From NCBI RefSeq assembly GCF_958295425.1, contig NC_081149.1, positions 5,981,194 to 6,045,193 on the forward strand: DNA of 64,000 nt. The letters are read 5' to 3'. Source of the stretch: Solea solea (Eukaryota > Chordata > Actinopteri > Pleuronectiformes > Soleidae). The notes under the pieces are model-generated. The model was not told the origin of the DNA. It saw only the letters and a list, made by a program, of their open reading frames with translations, and did no database searches. Position numbers and translations under genes: made by a program. Below, one piece after another: positions 34,893-46,465 of the stretch. Positions within the stretch are counted from its first letter, which is position 1; each line of letters starts with the position of its first letter.

Positions 34893-35723
34893 ACACTGTC
34901 CATCTCCTCAGCTGTCACACAAACTTACTTTTAAATCATAGGAAAAAAAAATCCTCATGAAAACAGGCCCTAAAATATTAACAGCTAGTTTTTCTTCAGC
35001 TCGTGCTGACCACTAATCTGACTTTCCATTACACCGTTAAGTATCTGATTAGATATGTGTCCTTGGGCTCTGTTTTTTCCCCCTTTTTTTCCACTGTCAG
35101 TCCACTGACACACACGCCGCGGCAGCTACACCACTCGTCAAGTATGTGTGCTTTCATTCTCCTTGTGTACAGCTGCCTAACAATGTGCCAAGAGCTTTCA
35201 GTGCTGACTTAAAATGCATCAGACCTTTTTTATTTTTTTATTTTTTTCAGAAAAGACATTGAGACAACTTGGTATGAGCCCCGGCCGCCGTTGAATGACT
35301 CGCGGTGACCTTGGAGATTATTGCTATACTCGACAGAAAAAAAATGCTATATGTTTGTCAAGAGCTGTCTGTCATCAATGAGCTTTTGTGTTGGCTATCG
35401 ATCGGCTCCCGGGCAGGACACCGGGGTTGATGGATGCACAACAAACAGACTGTGCGTTGCCAGCACACACACGCCCCCCCCCCCCACCCTCCCGTCATGA
35501 TGGGATGTCAAGTCGGCGAGGGCCGACCATGCTTCTACTTCCTCGCGTGAATCCCCAGAATAAAGCCCAGTCCCATTTCTATCAGCACCACATGGCTCTC
35601 TCTGCGTTTCTTAGTATAGCAGCGTTATTTAAACCCCGGCGACGTTCCATAGATGTGCACAGGAAGTGATGTATTTTATGTCACAACCGACTGAGGTGAG
35701 GTGGAAATACAAAAATGACATAT
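34893..35723. other. Unique sequence, no gene seen
   Basis: C run near 35474-35484 and T tracts near 35077-35090 and 35230-35247. Nothing else is seen. Confidence 0.35.
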
Positions 35724-35999
35724 AAAGGGATGCATGATGTTGGACTTATTTGCCAATATTCGATATGCCAATTATGTCGAGGTAATTAGTAGTAATTTTC
35801 TGTCGTGAAATTAACATAACATTTTTCATATTCATGTAACAGCAGATGTAGATAAAATAAAAGTAAGAAAGCAATAGTTCTAGAGGGCACCCGCATAGAA
35901 GTCAAGCAGTTAGCAGCCTTTTTAGTGTCCTGTTGAAGTCATTAGTCATATCTTGTTGTGTTTGCCAGTATCTGCTGATACCAATATTTTGCATCCCTA
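35724..35999. mobile_element. hAT-like MITE with 8-bp target duplication
   Basis: The left end AAAGGGATGCATGATGTTGG and the right end CCAATATTTTGCATCCCTA are inverted repeats with a TAGGGATGCA-type terminus. The flanking octamers TGACATAT (35716-35723) and CGACATAT (36000-36007) agree at 7 of 8 positions. No coding capacity. Confidence 0.8.
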
Positions 36000-36648
36000 C
36001 GACATATGCATGTATATCTGCAAACGGTTGGAGTACAACATCCGCCAAAGGTTTCATTGGTGAATTCTACTGCTAAAAAATAAACCAGGGGAGAGAGATT
36101 CTGTCTTGGGACACTTCCTTCACTCACATCAGCAAATCGTCAAAACTAAAATAACAATATATCGTTGTCAATTGTTTGCTACTGTGGCCTTTAGATATTT
36201 TTAAGGAGACATGACGTAAATAATGTACCGACAGTGAGCATGTTTCGTTGTGGTTAGTGTGGCTACACAGAATGTTAACTGAAGGTTCTTGGGATTTCGT
36301 TGATCTTGGAAAAGTTGATCTTCAAGCGTGCCCCTATAAAGGTTAAAACTTCACTCTCTCCAAGAACAACAAGAAATGAGGAGGGAATACTCACATTCAT
36401 GTACTGCATAATGGCACACCTGGAAAATGAATGCATGTCTCAGTGTTGCTTCACTTTCCATCGCTTCCGAATTCAAGCAAATGAAGAAGAAATGAGCATG
36501 TTCACGTCCACTTTACACGTCCAATGCATCCTACCACTTACTATCAACTTATAATGAAAACTGCAATCTGCATTTTATTATGATAATACATTAGGCTCTA
36601 CTTCAACATTAAGTGATATATCAGCTTGTCTGGTGTTTTAATTCTAAC
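36000..36648. other. Unique sequence, nothing recognised
   Basis: No supported feature. A small + strand frame at 36300-36554 has no recognisable motif. Confidence 0.4.
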
Positions 36649-36661
36649 ACTTTCTAATAAT

Positions 36662-37043
36662 GGGCCACACGGTGGTGTAGTGGTTAGCACTCTCGCCTTG
36701 CAGCGAGAAGACCCGGGTTCGAGCCCCGGTTGGAACAAGGGCCTTTCTGCATGGAGTTTGCATGTTCTCCCCGTGTGTGCGTGGGTTCTCTCCGGGTTCT
36801 CCGGCTTCCTCCCACAGTTCAAAAACATGCAATGTGGGGATAGGTAAATTGGACACTCTAAATTGACCATAGGAGTGAGTGTGAGAGTGAATGGTTGTTT
36901 GTCTCTATGTGTGTGGCCCTGCGATGGACTGGCGAACTGTCCAGGGTGTACCCCGCCTATCGCCCGATGTAACTGAGATTGGCACAGCACCCCCCGCGAC
37001 CCTCTGGCAGAGGATAAAGCGGTAGATGATGACTGACTGACTG
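36662..37043 (+). mobile_element. Intact tRNA-derived SINE with perfect target duplication
   Basis: The head has RNA polymerase III promoter boxes: A-box TGGTGTAGTGG (36673-36683) and B-box GGTTCGAGCCC (36716-36726). The body follows the well-known teleost order: GGAGTTTGCATGTTCTCCCC, TCCGGCTTCCTCCCACAG, CTCTAAATTGACC, CCTGCGATGGACTGGC and CCAGGGTGTACCCCGCC. It ends in a short (GACT)n tail. The 13-base duplication ACTTTCTAATAAT flanks it exactly (36649-36661, 37044-37056), so the insertion is recent. Confidence 0.95.
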
Positions 37044-37056
37044 ACTTTCTAATAAT

Positions 37057-38690
37057 TCTGCGTCATGTATTTTTGTCAACTATAAGCAAAAATAAATAAA
37101 ACAAGCCCTTTTATTTTGAAATGATGTGCAATATCATCATGAATGCCTTTTATTGTGATACCATGATGGAATATCGCCCACCACTGCTGAACACTGTCGT
37201 CCATTGGCCCCCGGGTCGTTGGAGGTTGAGGCCCCCCGCGGTAAATGCAGAGCAGCAGCTGCTTAAAGCCTGCGTGCATTGTAGAGTCATGTAACATGGG
37301 AGTGAATGCATATTACGTGGTTTAAACCGCGTGATTAAACATTTTCTTTTGACCAGTGGGGAATGGAGGGTATAATAGTTGCGCCCCGCCCTCCACCTGG
37401 TGCAGAACAGAGCCGTGTCCCTAAACAGAGATTCATTAGTAAACATGGAATGGATTACTGTATAGTTTAGCCCCCGCATCGATAACAGGCCCTGATTGCT
37501 TTGTAAAAAAAAAAAACAAAAAAAAAAAACGTTGCGAGCCTGCTGTAGCGAGAGAGCCACTGTATCTGCAGCATGCACATATAAAGATAACAGCACAATT
37601 CCCCTATCAGTTGACCTGGTTTCTCTTCAGTTAGTGAGCTCCAGCCTCCAGGGTGCAATTGAGAGAGCCTCGGTCCTGATACTGGATACGACGCGGATGC
37701 CGGGGTGCGACGCAGCCGACCGCCATCCCCCTGTGATTTTGCCGATTTTTCAGGAAGTGAACTGCCGCTGCTCTATTATTCCGCCTCTGTCTCTCACACC
37801 AGAGAGAATGGCATTAAAGTTAATTTCAGCGCGGCGGCTCCAGCTGGTGCTGTTGCATGCACAAAGACGGGCGAGTTGTTATGTATTTTTATTGTAATAG
37901 GAGCGGCAGCAAAAAGGGCTGTTATGAAGTGTTTGTTTTCCTCTCTTGACTGGCTTTAACCCCCGCCTCGTGGCTAAGCGTGGATACGCTGTGAGGTCGC
38001 ACCGATCGATCTGCTTTGATATTTTATAGACCACAGTCCGCTCCCACCAGCAGGAGCTACTGCTGCCGCCGCCGCCGCCTTGCATTTCCCCAGTGCTGGA
38101 TTACTAATGTGATCCACCTGTGACCACTAGAGATCTCACATACACACACACGTACTCCAATCAAACCAATCAGGGTTGCAGCAGTTGACCCCCACAGTTA
38201 AACACCCTTACAAAATAGAAAACATCACAAAATATAAACGGTGGAATTTTACCGCCTGTAACCGTCTTTCATTGTAGTTTTACTGTCACATTATCCCGAA
38301 ACATCTGGGCCTGAGAGTGTGCGGCACTAAAGCCCGGTGTCATTTCACAGCCGCTGTGTGTTTCACACGTGCTGGACTGGATCCAACATTGACGACAATT
38401 TTTGTTCTGGGGGTGAAAAGAAAGAAAGGATGAAAAAAAAAGAAAAAAGATCCCGGATTACAGGAGATTTCCCGACCTGTGGGAATTGTCGCTCAGCTGA
38501 TGTTGACAAAGCCGAGCAGATGTAGGTTAGTGGGAAAAAAAAAACACACATTTGGAGGAGAAATCGTTCATGTACACGTGTCGTTTTGTGCGTTTTATTT
38601 TTTGAAATTTCACTCTCTTGTTCTGCTGCACTGACAAGTCGGAAAACCCGACTGAATAATTCACAAGTCAAAGCCAAAAAAAAAAAAAAA
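37057..38690. other. Unique sequence with A tracts, no gene seen
   Basis: The text near 37110-37190 (GATACCATGATGG, AATATCGCCCACCACTGCTG) looks like the tail of an old DNA element. A tracts lie near 37505-37530 and 38535. GCC repeats are near 38064-38078. Nothing firmer. Confidence 0.35.
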
Positions 38691-39479
38691 GAATGTATGG
38701 AATGAAATCAATAGTTGCCCTTTTACTGGGCTTGACAGAGAGACAGTGTGTAACAGTTGTAAAGCAGAACTCAATCAATAACCTCAAGGTCTTTGTTTTT
38801 GTCTCCAACGCTCGCGTCCTCGCTCTCGTGTCTTGCAGAACATTTCACGAACCCCCCCCCCCCACCGACCTGGACATGTTTCATGGCTGCTGTTCATGGA
38901 TGTTTCCATTATTTATCTCTGCGTTAAACCCCCACCGACCCCCGACTGTCTTCTCCACATCTCGAGGTTGTCATTAGCCGCAGTACGTTGCGATGGCGCT
39001 CAGAACAATTAAGATAATAATGCTGCGACCGATCGTAATGGCGATAATGATAATGAAGAGATAATGATAAGAAGGAGTGGAAATGACTGTCACAAATAGT
39101 TTTTTTTCTTTCTTTTTCTCGTGTGTGTGTGTGTGTGATTACACAACAGCAACATGGCACTTTTCCGACACCAATAATAACAATAATTATTATAATGATG
39201 ATGAGTGTGAAACTCACCCCCCTCCCTCCCCCAGTCATCCTCCTTCCACCTTCATCTTTTACTGCTTCCCATTAAAAAAAAATAATGGGGGGGGGGGGGG
39301 TTCACGTGTAGCGTCCATTAATTTAACCAGTTACATGACACCACACGGTCCTGAGAGCCCGGTGGCTACAATTCACTGTATTTCCCCCCAATGTATGTGC
39401 AGTGTAATGCAGACAAATGGTTTCAAATGAAGGAAAGGCAAATAATATAGACAGATAAAGAGCAGGGGGGTTGTTTTTG
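38691..39479. other. Unique sequence with short simple repeats
   Basis: (GT)n near 39121-39138, AAT/GAT-type runs near 39173-39200 and a G run at about 39288-39300. Confidence 0.4.
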
Positions 39480-40440
39480 TGTAGTGTAAGGTAACGTATG
39501 GTAGGTTAACTTAAGGTAACGTCACATTACGTAACCTAATTCAAGGTAATGTAACGTAAGGCAATGTAACTTAAGTTAACATAACATAAAGTAATGTAAG
39601 GCAACGCAAGGTAACGTAACGTAAGGCAAGGTAACTTGAAATAAGGTAACATAAGTCAGGTAACACAAGGAAGCGTAATGAAAGCTAACGTAACGTGAGG
39701 TAATGTAGCGTAAGGCAATGTAACTTAAAGTAACGTAACGTAACTTTAGAAAAGTTACTGAAAGGTAACGTAACGTAAGGCAAGGTAACTTGAAGTAAGT
39801 GGAAATAACTTTAGGTAACGCAAGGAAGCATAACGTAACGTAACTTTAGGAAAGGTACTGTAAGGTAACCTAATGTAAGGTAAGGTAACGCACTGTAAGG
39901 TGACGTAATGAAAGGTAAGGTAACACACTGTAAGATAACACACTGTAAGGTAACGTAATGTAACTAAATGACATAATGTAATGTAAGACAACACAAGGTA
40001 CTGTAACGTAAGGCAAGGTAATTTGAAGTAAGGTAGCATAACTTTAGGTAACGCAAGGAAGCGTAATGAAAGCTAACGTAATGCAAGGCAGTGTAACTTA
40101 TAGTAACGTAATGTAACGTAACTTTAGGAAAGGTACTGTAAGGTAACCTAATGTAAGGTAAGGTAACGCACCGTAAGGTGAAGTAATGTAAGGTAAGGTA
40201 ACACACCGTAAGATAACACACTGTAAGGTAACGTAATGTAACTAAATGACATAATGTAATGTAAGGCAACACAAGGTACCGTAACGTAAGGCAAGGTAAC
40301 TTGAAGTAAGGTAACATAACTTTAGGTCATGTAAGGTAACGTAATGTAAGGTAGCATAATTGAAGTTAACATAACATGAAGTAATGTAACGCAAGTTAAT
40401 GTAATGAAAGGTAACTTAACATAAGGTAACTTAGTGCTTG
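39480..40440 (-). repeat. GTAAG/GTAAC satellite with 278-bp higher-order repeat
   Basis: Nearly 1 kb built of short degenerate units around GTAAGGTAAC. Within it a segment of about 278 bases is duplicated: landmarks such as CTTTAGGAAAGGTACTGTAA, CACACTGTAAGATAACACAC and AACTAAATGACATAATG recur at that spacing (around 39850-40040 and 40120-40320). Minus-strand open frames over it are by-products of the unit. Confidence 0.95.
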
Positions 40441-40600
40441 TGACACAACCCACAGTGATGTCATCTTTGAGGGTGTCCAGGACCATTTTTTTTGTATATA
40501 TATATACTGTATGTGTGTATGTATGTACGTATACATAAAAAAGTGTATAGAAATAGGTCATGTGTGTGTGTGTGTGTGCAGTGCTGGGTTTTCATCTTTA
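40441..40600. other. TA- and GT-rich low-complexity stretch
   Basis: TATATA near 40495-40507 and (GT)n near 40562-40579. Confidence 0.6.
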
Positions 40601-40791
40601 TTCTCTCGCCCACACCTCCTTTCTTGCCCATAATAATTTAATTACAGCAGAGAAATGTACATTATTTTCACTTTAAATTCAACAACTGATCCATTAAAGC
40701 GGGGGCTGCGTTATGAGAAAGAGGAGACCACCGAGAACAGAGAGAGAGAGAGAGAATAGTGATGCAATGCAACTCTGGACTCTACTGTATT

Positions 40792-40826
<35 letters not shown>

Positions 40827-41040
40827 ACTCTGTTGATAGAAATTGGCCCTAATCGCCTCGGCGGCAAAGAGAGCGGTCCACGTAACAGCGTGGCTAATTT
40901 CCATAGCTTTGATGCAGACGTGGTCTGTGTTTAGTCAGCTAAGATGTTCAGATGGACAAAGCAGGAGTAATGTCAGGGTCTGACACACAGCGGGAGGCCG
41001 AGCAGCTGACGCCGCCATGGCTACGGCCGCTTTGATATGC
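40601..41040. promoter_or_regulatory. Candidate conserved non-coding block split by (GT)n
   Basis: Left part: CCATAATAATTTAATTACAG and TGATCCATTAAAGCG. A (GT)n occupies 40794-40826. Right part: GATAGAAATTGGCCCTAATC, GCGTGGCTAATTTCCATAGC and TTTAGTCAGCTAAGATG. Unique on both sides. Confidence 0.3.
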
Positions 41041-42220
41041 AAGGTGATGATGATGCACCGTGATGTGTTTTGGCGGATGAACCTGCAGACACAGGAGGAA
41101 AAAAAAAAGAAGAAGAATCACTCTTTTAACTTTTAACGTTGTTCTTGTCACATCGCACGTATTATTATTATAATATATATATATATCTTTTTTTTCTTTT
41201 TTAAATACCGACGTGTATCCAAAGTGTAATTCAACGGAAAATTGGAAGATTCCTTTTTTGAAAGCTCTGATCAATCCTGCTCGCGAGTTAATAACATGGA
41301 AACAATTAAAAACCAACTAAAAAACAAGAAAATGAGCTTAAAAGTGTCATTTGGTGTAATTAAAGCCACATTTAATGGATCCGGTGCTAAATTGTCAGTG
41401 TACAAGGGTTTGACTTGAATGCAGCAGACTGAGGTTCCTGCACTTATTGGATTTCTTGCCACGAGCGAAATAAGGAGACGAAGGACGCCGCGCTCATATC
41501 TGCATACTAAACATGAAGCCGCTAACTGAGCTTAGCTTAGCACAAAGAGAGTGTGGATAAAGGAGACCAGTTCCAGTCACTGTACTGTCATTTATCTCCA
41601 AGCTGATCAACATCACGACCGATCCAGATTTAAGGGCCTCGTCCGTGAGGCACAATGAACACGTGATCAGTCAGATATCCATCACGCTGACTCCACCATA
41701 TTTGATTTCTCATAAAACACAGATACAGCGGCCAATCATAACACGTCCGACGTGCACTGTCTCTGCCCGACCTCCCGTCTTCTGTCTCCTCCAGCGCGGG
41801 TGATTTAAGGCCCCTGCAGCGAGTTTATGGCGTGTGTGTGTGTGTGTGTGTGCGTGTATATATATACTGTATATACTAAACGGACATTTTAATAGACTTT
41901 TACTTCTTTTTTTTCTTTCTTATTCTATTGTGGCGACGTAAGCAGTAATCGTAAATTACAATCATGATAATTTGTTGCCGCCGGCTGAAAAACCTTTGAG
42001 GGTGTCGCTGAAATGTCAAAAGCTGACCACCACTGACTGCACGTGGGTTTAGTTTTCTGAACTGCATCATGTGCATCTTGTACTAGAGAATATTAAAGGG
42101 ACAGACCAGGGTTTGTTTGTTTTTTTGAATGGGTTAGTAGTGTGCACCCTAGAATATATGTTCCCTCACTGTTAGACAGCTTTTGTTTCAACAAGAAAAA
42201 AAAAATGTTTCTAAACCACT
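41041..42220. other. Unique sequence, no gene seen
   Basis: A tract near 41099-41108, AT repeats near 41173-41186, (GT)n near 41831-41854. No gene is supported. Confidence 0.35.
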
Positions 42221-42461
42221 CACTCTCCCACACCAAAGTCCATTGAGAAAAATCATCATTTTAAGCTTGCGTGGCCACAGCACTTGCTGGTCCACTGCTG
42301 CTTCATTTGGTGTCACTTAAATAAATCAGAAAACAAGAAATTCAAGCTCCAAAGTCACAAAATAACACATTTAAAGTTAGTGATGGAGGCAGCAGTGGAT
42401 CAACAACTCCTGTGTGCTGTGACGTTAAATGACTGGTTTTCTCGATGGACTTTGGTGCAGG
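42221..42461. mobile_element. Palindromic element, copy 6 (best-preserved inverted arms)
   Basis: The left arm starts CTCCCACACCAAAGTCCATT, the right arm ends TCGATGGACTTTGGTGCAGG. Further in, the right arm text GAGGCAGCAGTGGATCAACA and CTCCTGTGTGCTGTGACG is the exact type of inverse seen in left arms of other copies. The whole 240 bases could fold as one long imperfect hairpin. Confidence 0.8.
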
Positions 42462-42859
42462 TGGCTACTGGTTTGCCAAGCAACAAAAAGTGAACTTTCC
42501 AGTCAGAAAAGCCTGTCTAAAGGTAAGGTAGAGTGTATACCGTATACTTAAACAGGCATACATTTTACTAGTAATAGAGTTTTTCCTGGTGTCCCCTGCT
42601 GACGGCCATGGTCCCAGTGTCCTCTGTGCCGGTATATTATACAAGCACACATTTAAAAAACCAGAACTACCACTTTAACCATTTATACTCAGGAGGACGA
42701 GTCCCAAAATCATGCCAAGCTGAATATTTTGGTAGAAAAACAACATTTATGAGATGATGCACAAGAAGTCTGCAACAATTCTGCTCCATTTCACGGAGCG
42801 TCGCTGCAGCCACACACACACACACACACCAGCACGTATTTAACTCGGTGTAAACGTCG
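42462..42859. other. Unique sequence with (CA)n
   Basis: A (CA)n tract at about 42811-42829. The first 50 bases may be outer flank of the palindromic element (AACTTTCCAGTCAGAAAAG). Confidence 0.4.
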
Positions 42860-43039
42860 TGAAGCTTCAATTAGGAGCTGAGTGGGGATGATAGAGAATA
42901 TGCATAATGCCGTCAGACAGTTAAATCATGTGTGGATTAATGTGATTTTACAGAGAGAACTTCAGTGAAAACAAAAAACCTCAGACACCTGATCTTAAGG
43001 AGCTGATATTGTGTATTGGCTGTTTTTGTGAAGATAATG

Positions 43040-43073
<34 letters not shown>

Positions 43074-43135
43074 GGCACATTGACCTGTTGTGTGCATTGA
43101 TGTATAACTCTGCTTCTCCTCTGCTTTTCTTCTTT
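42860..43135. promoter_or_regulatory. Candidate conserved block carrying a (CAG)n tract
   Basis: GAAGCTTCAATTAGGAGCTG, GAGAATATGCATAATGCCG and GTGGATTAATGTGATTTTAC lie left of a pure (CAG)n of about nine units at 43044-43072. GGCACATTGACCTGTTGTG lies right of it. Confidence 0.3.
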
Positions 43136-43784
43136 CACTGGGGAAAAAAAAAGAAAAATCATTGTCGGTCTCTTTGCGCTGCCATCAGGGCTCCGAGGCA
43201 ATCTGCGGCACCTCTGAACGCGTCCTTAGCGGTGCCGCCGTGCGTCCGTCAGTGCCAACGGCGCACGCGGTTTTATGACTCAATTTGATTCCACACCATA
43301 GAAAAATGTGGTTCATTCCCCCACATATTTGTATGCATCGTGGTCTCAGCTCAGGCAGAAAAAATAATCTGGACGGCAAGCGCTCGTGTGTGTGTGTGTG
43401 TGTGTGGGGCGGCTAAAACCGGACAGACTTTGGACCGGAGGACTGGTGAGGACAGGGAGGAAGAGAGATGAAGAGCTACACCGTTGTTTACCTCCTCCTC
43501 CAAGGTGCAAGGATACGCTGGCGTTTATAAATGTTGGTCGTTGTTATTGGATACCTCGCAGGCTTTTCGGGGGGGGAAGAGGAAAAAGGGAAAATGAAAA
43601 AAAAACTTCGGGAAAGACCCAGGGGGGGGGTTCGATACAACTTTAATAATGCGTAGCAGGAGCTAAATGAGCCATTCTGCGGTACTTTAAGACATCTTCC
43701 CTCCAACACCCTGACTCCCCCCCCTCCGCCGACATCCACCTCACCCCCCCACCACCACCACCTCACCCACAGTCTCAGGGCCTG
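43136..43784. other. Unique sequence with G and C runs
   Basis: (GT)n near 43387-43406, G runs near 43570 and 43622, C runs near 43719 and 43745. No gene is supported. Confidence 0.35.
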
Positions 43785-43870
43785 AATTATTAAAAGTGTT
43801 GTTTTCCCTTATTGCATTGCAGCAATGTGCCTCGTTGCTAGAAATGAGCTGCACATTGTGTGAGTTTGAA
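43785..43870. promoter_or_regulatory. Short candidate conserved block
   Basis: CTGAATTATTAAAAGTG and the near-palindrome CATTGCAGCAATG sit in unique sequence, with AAATGAGCTGCACATTG following. Confidence 0.25.
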
Positions 43871-44404
43871 TGCCTAAAGTGACCCACGTCCAAAGGTAGA
43901 GTCCAGAGGAGGACACACACACACACACACACATGAAGAAGTCAAAAATGCATGTATCCCAGTCTAAAGTTACAGCCTCAAGCTGATGTCATGGCAACTT
44001 TAGCATTTTTTTGCTTCGTTTTTTAAAACAGTCTTTTCCTTTCCCTTGTTAACCAGTTTCGAGGCGTATCTTCCGCCTTCCTCAGAGCTCTCACCTGATG
44101 TTAGGTGGTGACCTTATCAGGTGTCACGGAGGCGTGGTCGTCCTGTCAGATTTGACGGGTCGACCACGCCTCCTGCTGTCCAGCTGCTCCAGGTGTGTGA
44201 CAGCCTTGAGTTATGCCTCAGCTGTTTTTTTTTAGGTAGTCTTCTTTCTTACGCAAAGGCTCAAACATGGCCGCCAGGGGAGACAGTCTGTGAGCTTAAG
44301 TCTAGAATATTTTAAGGATATTTTCTCTTCTGTTGGCATGCGTGCGTCTCATTACCGTAACTCCTAGATTTGTTTGTGATGTCTAGAAAGTTCAAAAACT
44401 AAGG
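43871..44404. other. Unique sequence, nothing recognised
   Basis: A (CA)n near 43913-43932. No supported gene. Confidence 0.4.
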
Positions 44405-44540
44405 ACTGGTGATCTGTCCTGGGTGTAACCCCCTGCTTTTAGCCGTATGTCAGCTGAGATTGGCACAGCACCACCGCGTGACCCTCATGTGGAGGATAAA
44501 GCTGGAAAAGATGGATGGATGGATGGATGGATGGATACCA
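44405..44540 (+). mobile_element. 5'-truncated SINE copy
   Basis: GGACTGGTGATCTGTCCTGG, GTGTAACCCC, CAGCTGAGATTGGCACAGCA and GAGGATAAAGC match the 3' third of the SINE at 36662-37043. The tail is (GGAT)n rather than (GACT)n. The tRNA head is missing. Confidence 0.85.
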
Positions 44541-44796
44541 GAGAGCAGAGAATATACATGTCATTGTCGTAGAATCTCAGGACTTCCACAAAACGAGCCT
44601 CCGATTACGGACGAGATTCACCAGCGTGTCACACGTTTGTGACGTCGGCTTCTTCCTAAACAGTTGAATAACTGCCAGATATGGAAAGTTATCTTTGGAA
44701 AAAGTCGGCAATAATTTTTCAAATCAGCCATAAAATCAAAATAAATCCAGACTGAGCAGACTTCTCCAGGAAACTGAAGTTTGTAAACCTCTCGCT

Positions 44797-45070
44797 CCCC
44801 CCCCCCCCCCCCCCCCACACACCAAAGTCCATAGAGAAACTCAACAATTTTACACCACAGCACACAGGAGTAGTTGATCCACTGCTGCCTCCTTCAGTAA
44901 ATACAAATGTGTTATTTGGTCACTAAGACATTTGAAAATCCACATTCTGATTTATTTGTGCGGACAAACTTATGAAACGAGGCGGCGGTAGACCAGCAGC
45001 TTCTGTGTCACTGTGAGCTGAAAACGCTGATTTTCTCTATGGACTTTTGTATGAGAGTGTGAGAGACTCT
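44797..45070. mobile_element. Palindromic element, copy 7
   Basis: A C run of about 20 bases leads into CACACACCAAAGTCCATAGA. The left arm has CACAGCACACAGGAGTAGTT, the right arm has CCAGCAGCTTCTGTGTCACT and ends TTTTCTCTATGGACTTTTGT. Outer text AGGAAACTGAAGTTTGTAA (44768-44786) is the inverse of the outer right flank of copy 9. Confidence 0.8.
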
Positions 45071-45379
45071 GATTTCTTTGAACGCTGAGGTAACTCATGA
45101 AGGGCTAAAATCTTTCATTTCTTGTATCCCTGTGATTTCACGGAGCGTGTGGAGGCCGGTTCTAGGTACACACACACACACACAGTGCAGTCAGTATCGC
45201 TTATTGTTCTTCTTGTAAATGAAAGAACATTCTTGATATGCAATTGGAAAGAGGTCAAGCTGTTCTCATTGTAGTGTTTAAGCTCGGAGACAACAGCGAC
45301 ATCAAGTCTCTTGTAGCTCAGTCAGTCAGTGCGTCCACTCACACTCACACTCACGCACAGTTGCTGATGCATAAACAAT
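45071..45379. other. Unique sequence with short (CA)n
   Basis: A (CA)n near 45170-45184 and CACTCA repeats near 45335-45358. Confidence 0.4.
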
Positions 45380-45835
45380 AATAATACTGCGTTCTTTTCA
45401 GTCCAAACCGATTGTAATTGAACAAGTTTCCATTCATCTTTGGCATCGCTGGGAAGAAAAGTTGTTTTTTTTTAAAAAAGAAAACCGGTGAAGTCTGAGG
45501 TTGAATCTTGTTGGCGCTGCAAATAATTTATAAGCAGATTTGAGCCTGAAATATTGGTAGTAGCAGCATCAGTCCTGAAATCTATGTTGGCCTAACTCCA
45601 CGCGTTCGTCTGCACGGAGATAAAATAAAATAAAAAGACGGGGGGGTAAAAAGAGAAGATGGAGGCAAAAAAAAAGAGAAGAGAATTGAGCCTGACTGGA
45701 GCATCAGGCATCAGTCACTTAATAAAACAAAACCCTCTGCAGCTCTTGTTGTACATGCCAGAGGTTTTTTAGGCCTGAAATTATTTGATGCGTGTAAATA
45801 AATGCCTATATTCTGAATATTGAAGATTTAAAAAG
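45380..45835. promoter_or_regulatory. Candidate conserved non-coding block
   Basis: CAAACCGATTGTAATTGAAC, GCTGCAAATAATTTATAAGC, CATCAGTCACTTAATAAAAC and TGAAATTATTTGATGCGTG occur in mostly unique sequence, with an A tract near 45668. Confidence 0.3.
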
Positions 45836-45910
45836 AAAAAAAACACACACAGATAAAGGAAGAAAAGTTAATAGATAATACAAAGCATTCCCTCACTTCT
45901 CCACTTCTAG

Positions 45911-45943
<33 letters not shown>
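45911..45943. repeat. (CA)n microsatellite
   Basis: About 16 CA units. Confidence 0.9.
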
Positions 45944-45944
<1 letters not shown>

Positions 45945-46197
45945 TAATCACATGATTAATAATTAATCAGAGGTTGGGCTCAATACTGTTGAGTCTGCAG
46001 ATGAGAGAACACTCAGCTACTGCTAAAAAAAAAATAAAAAAACAGGATTAAGAACCAAAACAGCAGAAGAAAGAAATGGACGATCAACAGTTTATCATAA
46101 AACAACGAGCTAACACGTCGAGTCACATCAGTTTTAGCGCTAATAAATAACACTACACTTAATTTATAACACTCTTTAATATTTACTGCATTTTCTG

Positions 46198-46465
46198 ACA
46201 CACACCAAAGTCCATAGAGAAAATCAACGATTTTACATCACAGCGCGCAGCAGTCCTTGACCCGCAGCTGCCTCCCTCACTAAGTTCAAATAATGTTATT
46301 TGGTGACTTCGGTGTTTGAAATCCTGTGTTCATATTCGCCGCAGTGGCACGAAGCGTCCATACGAGGCAGCAGCGGACCAGCAGCTCCTGTGTCCCAGTG
46401 AGCTAAACGGCTGCTTTTCTCAATGGAGTTTGGTGTGGGAGAGTGGAGCCGGTTACAAACTTACG
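46198..46465. mobile_element. Palindromic element, copy 8
   Basis: Left end ACACACCAAAGTCCATAGAG, then AATCAACGATTTTACATCAC. The right arm has GGCAGCAGCGGACCAGCAGC, CTCCTGTGTCCCAGTGAGC and ends CAATGGAGTTTGGTGTGGG, then AGAGTGGAGCCGGTTACAA. Complete, both arms clear. Confidence 0.85.

Noticed and set aside
36662..36735. A functional tRNA gene
   Set aside because: A- and B-boxes are present, but the sequence continues as a SINE body and is flanked by a perfect target duplication. The cloverleaf is not credible as a mature tRNA.
39755..40317. Minus-strand proteins rich in tyrosine and leucine
   Set aside because: They are translations of the GTAAG/GTAAC satellite.
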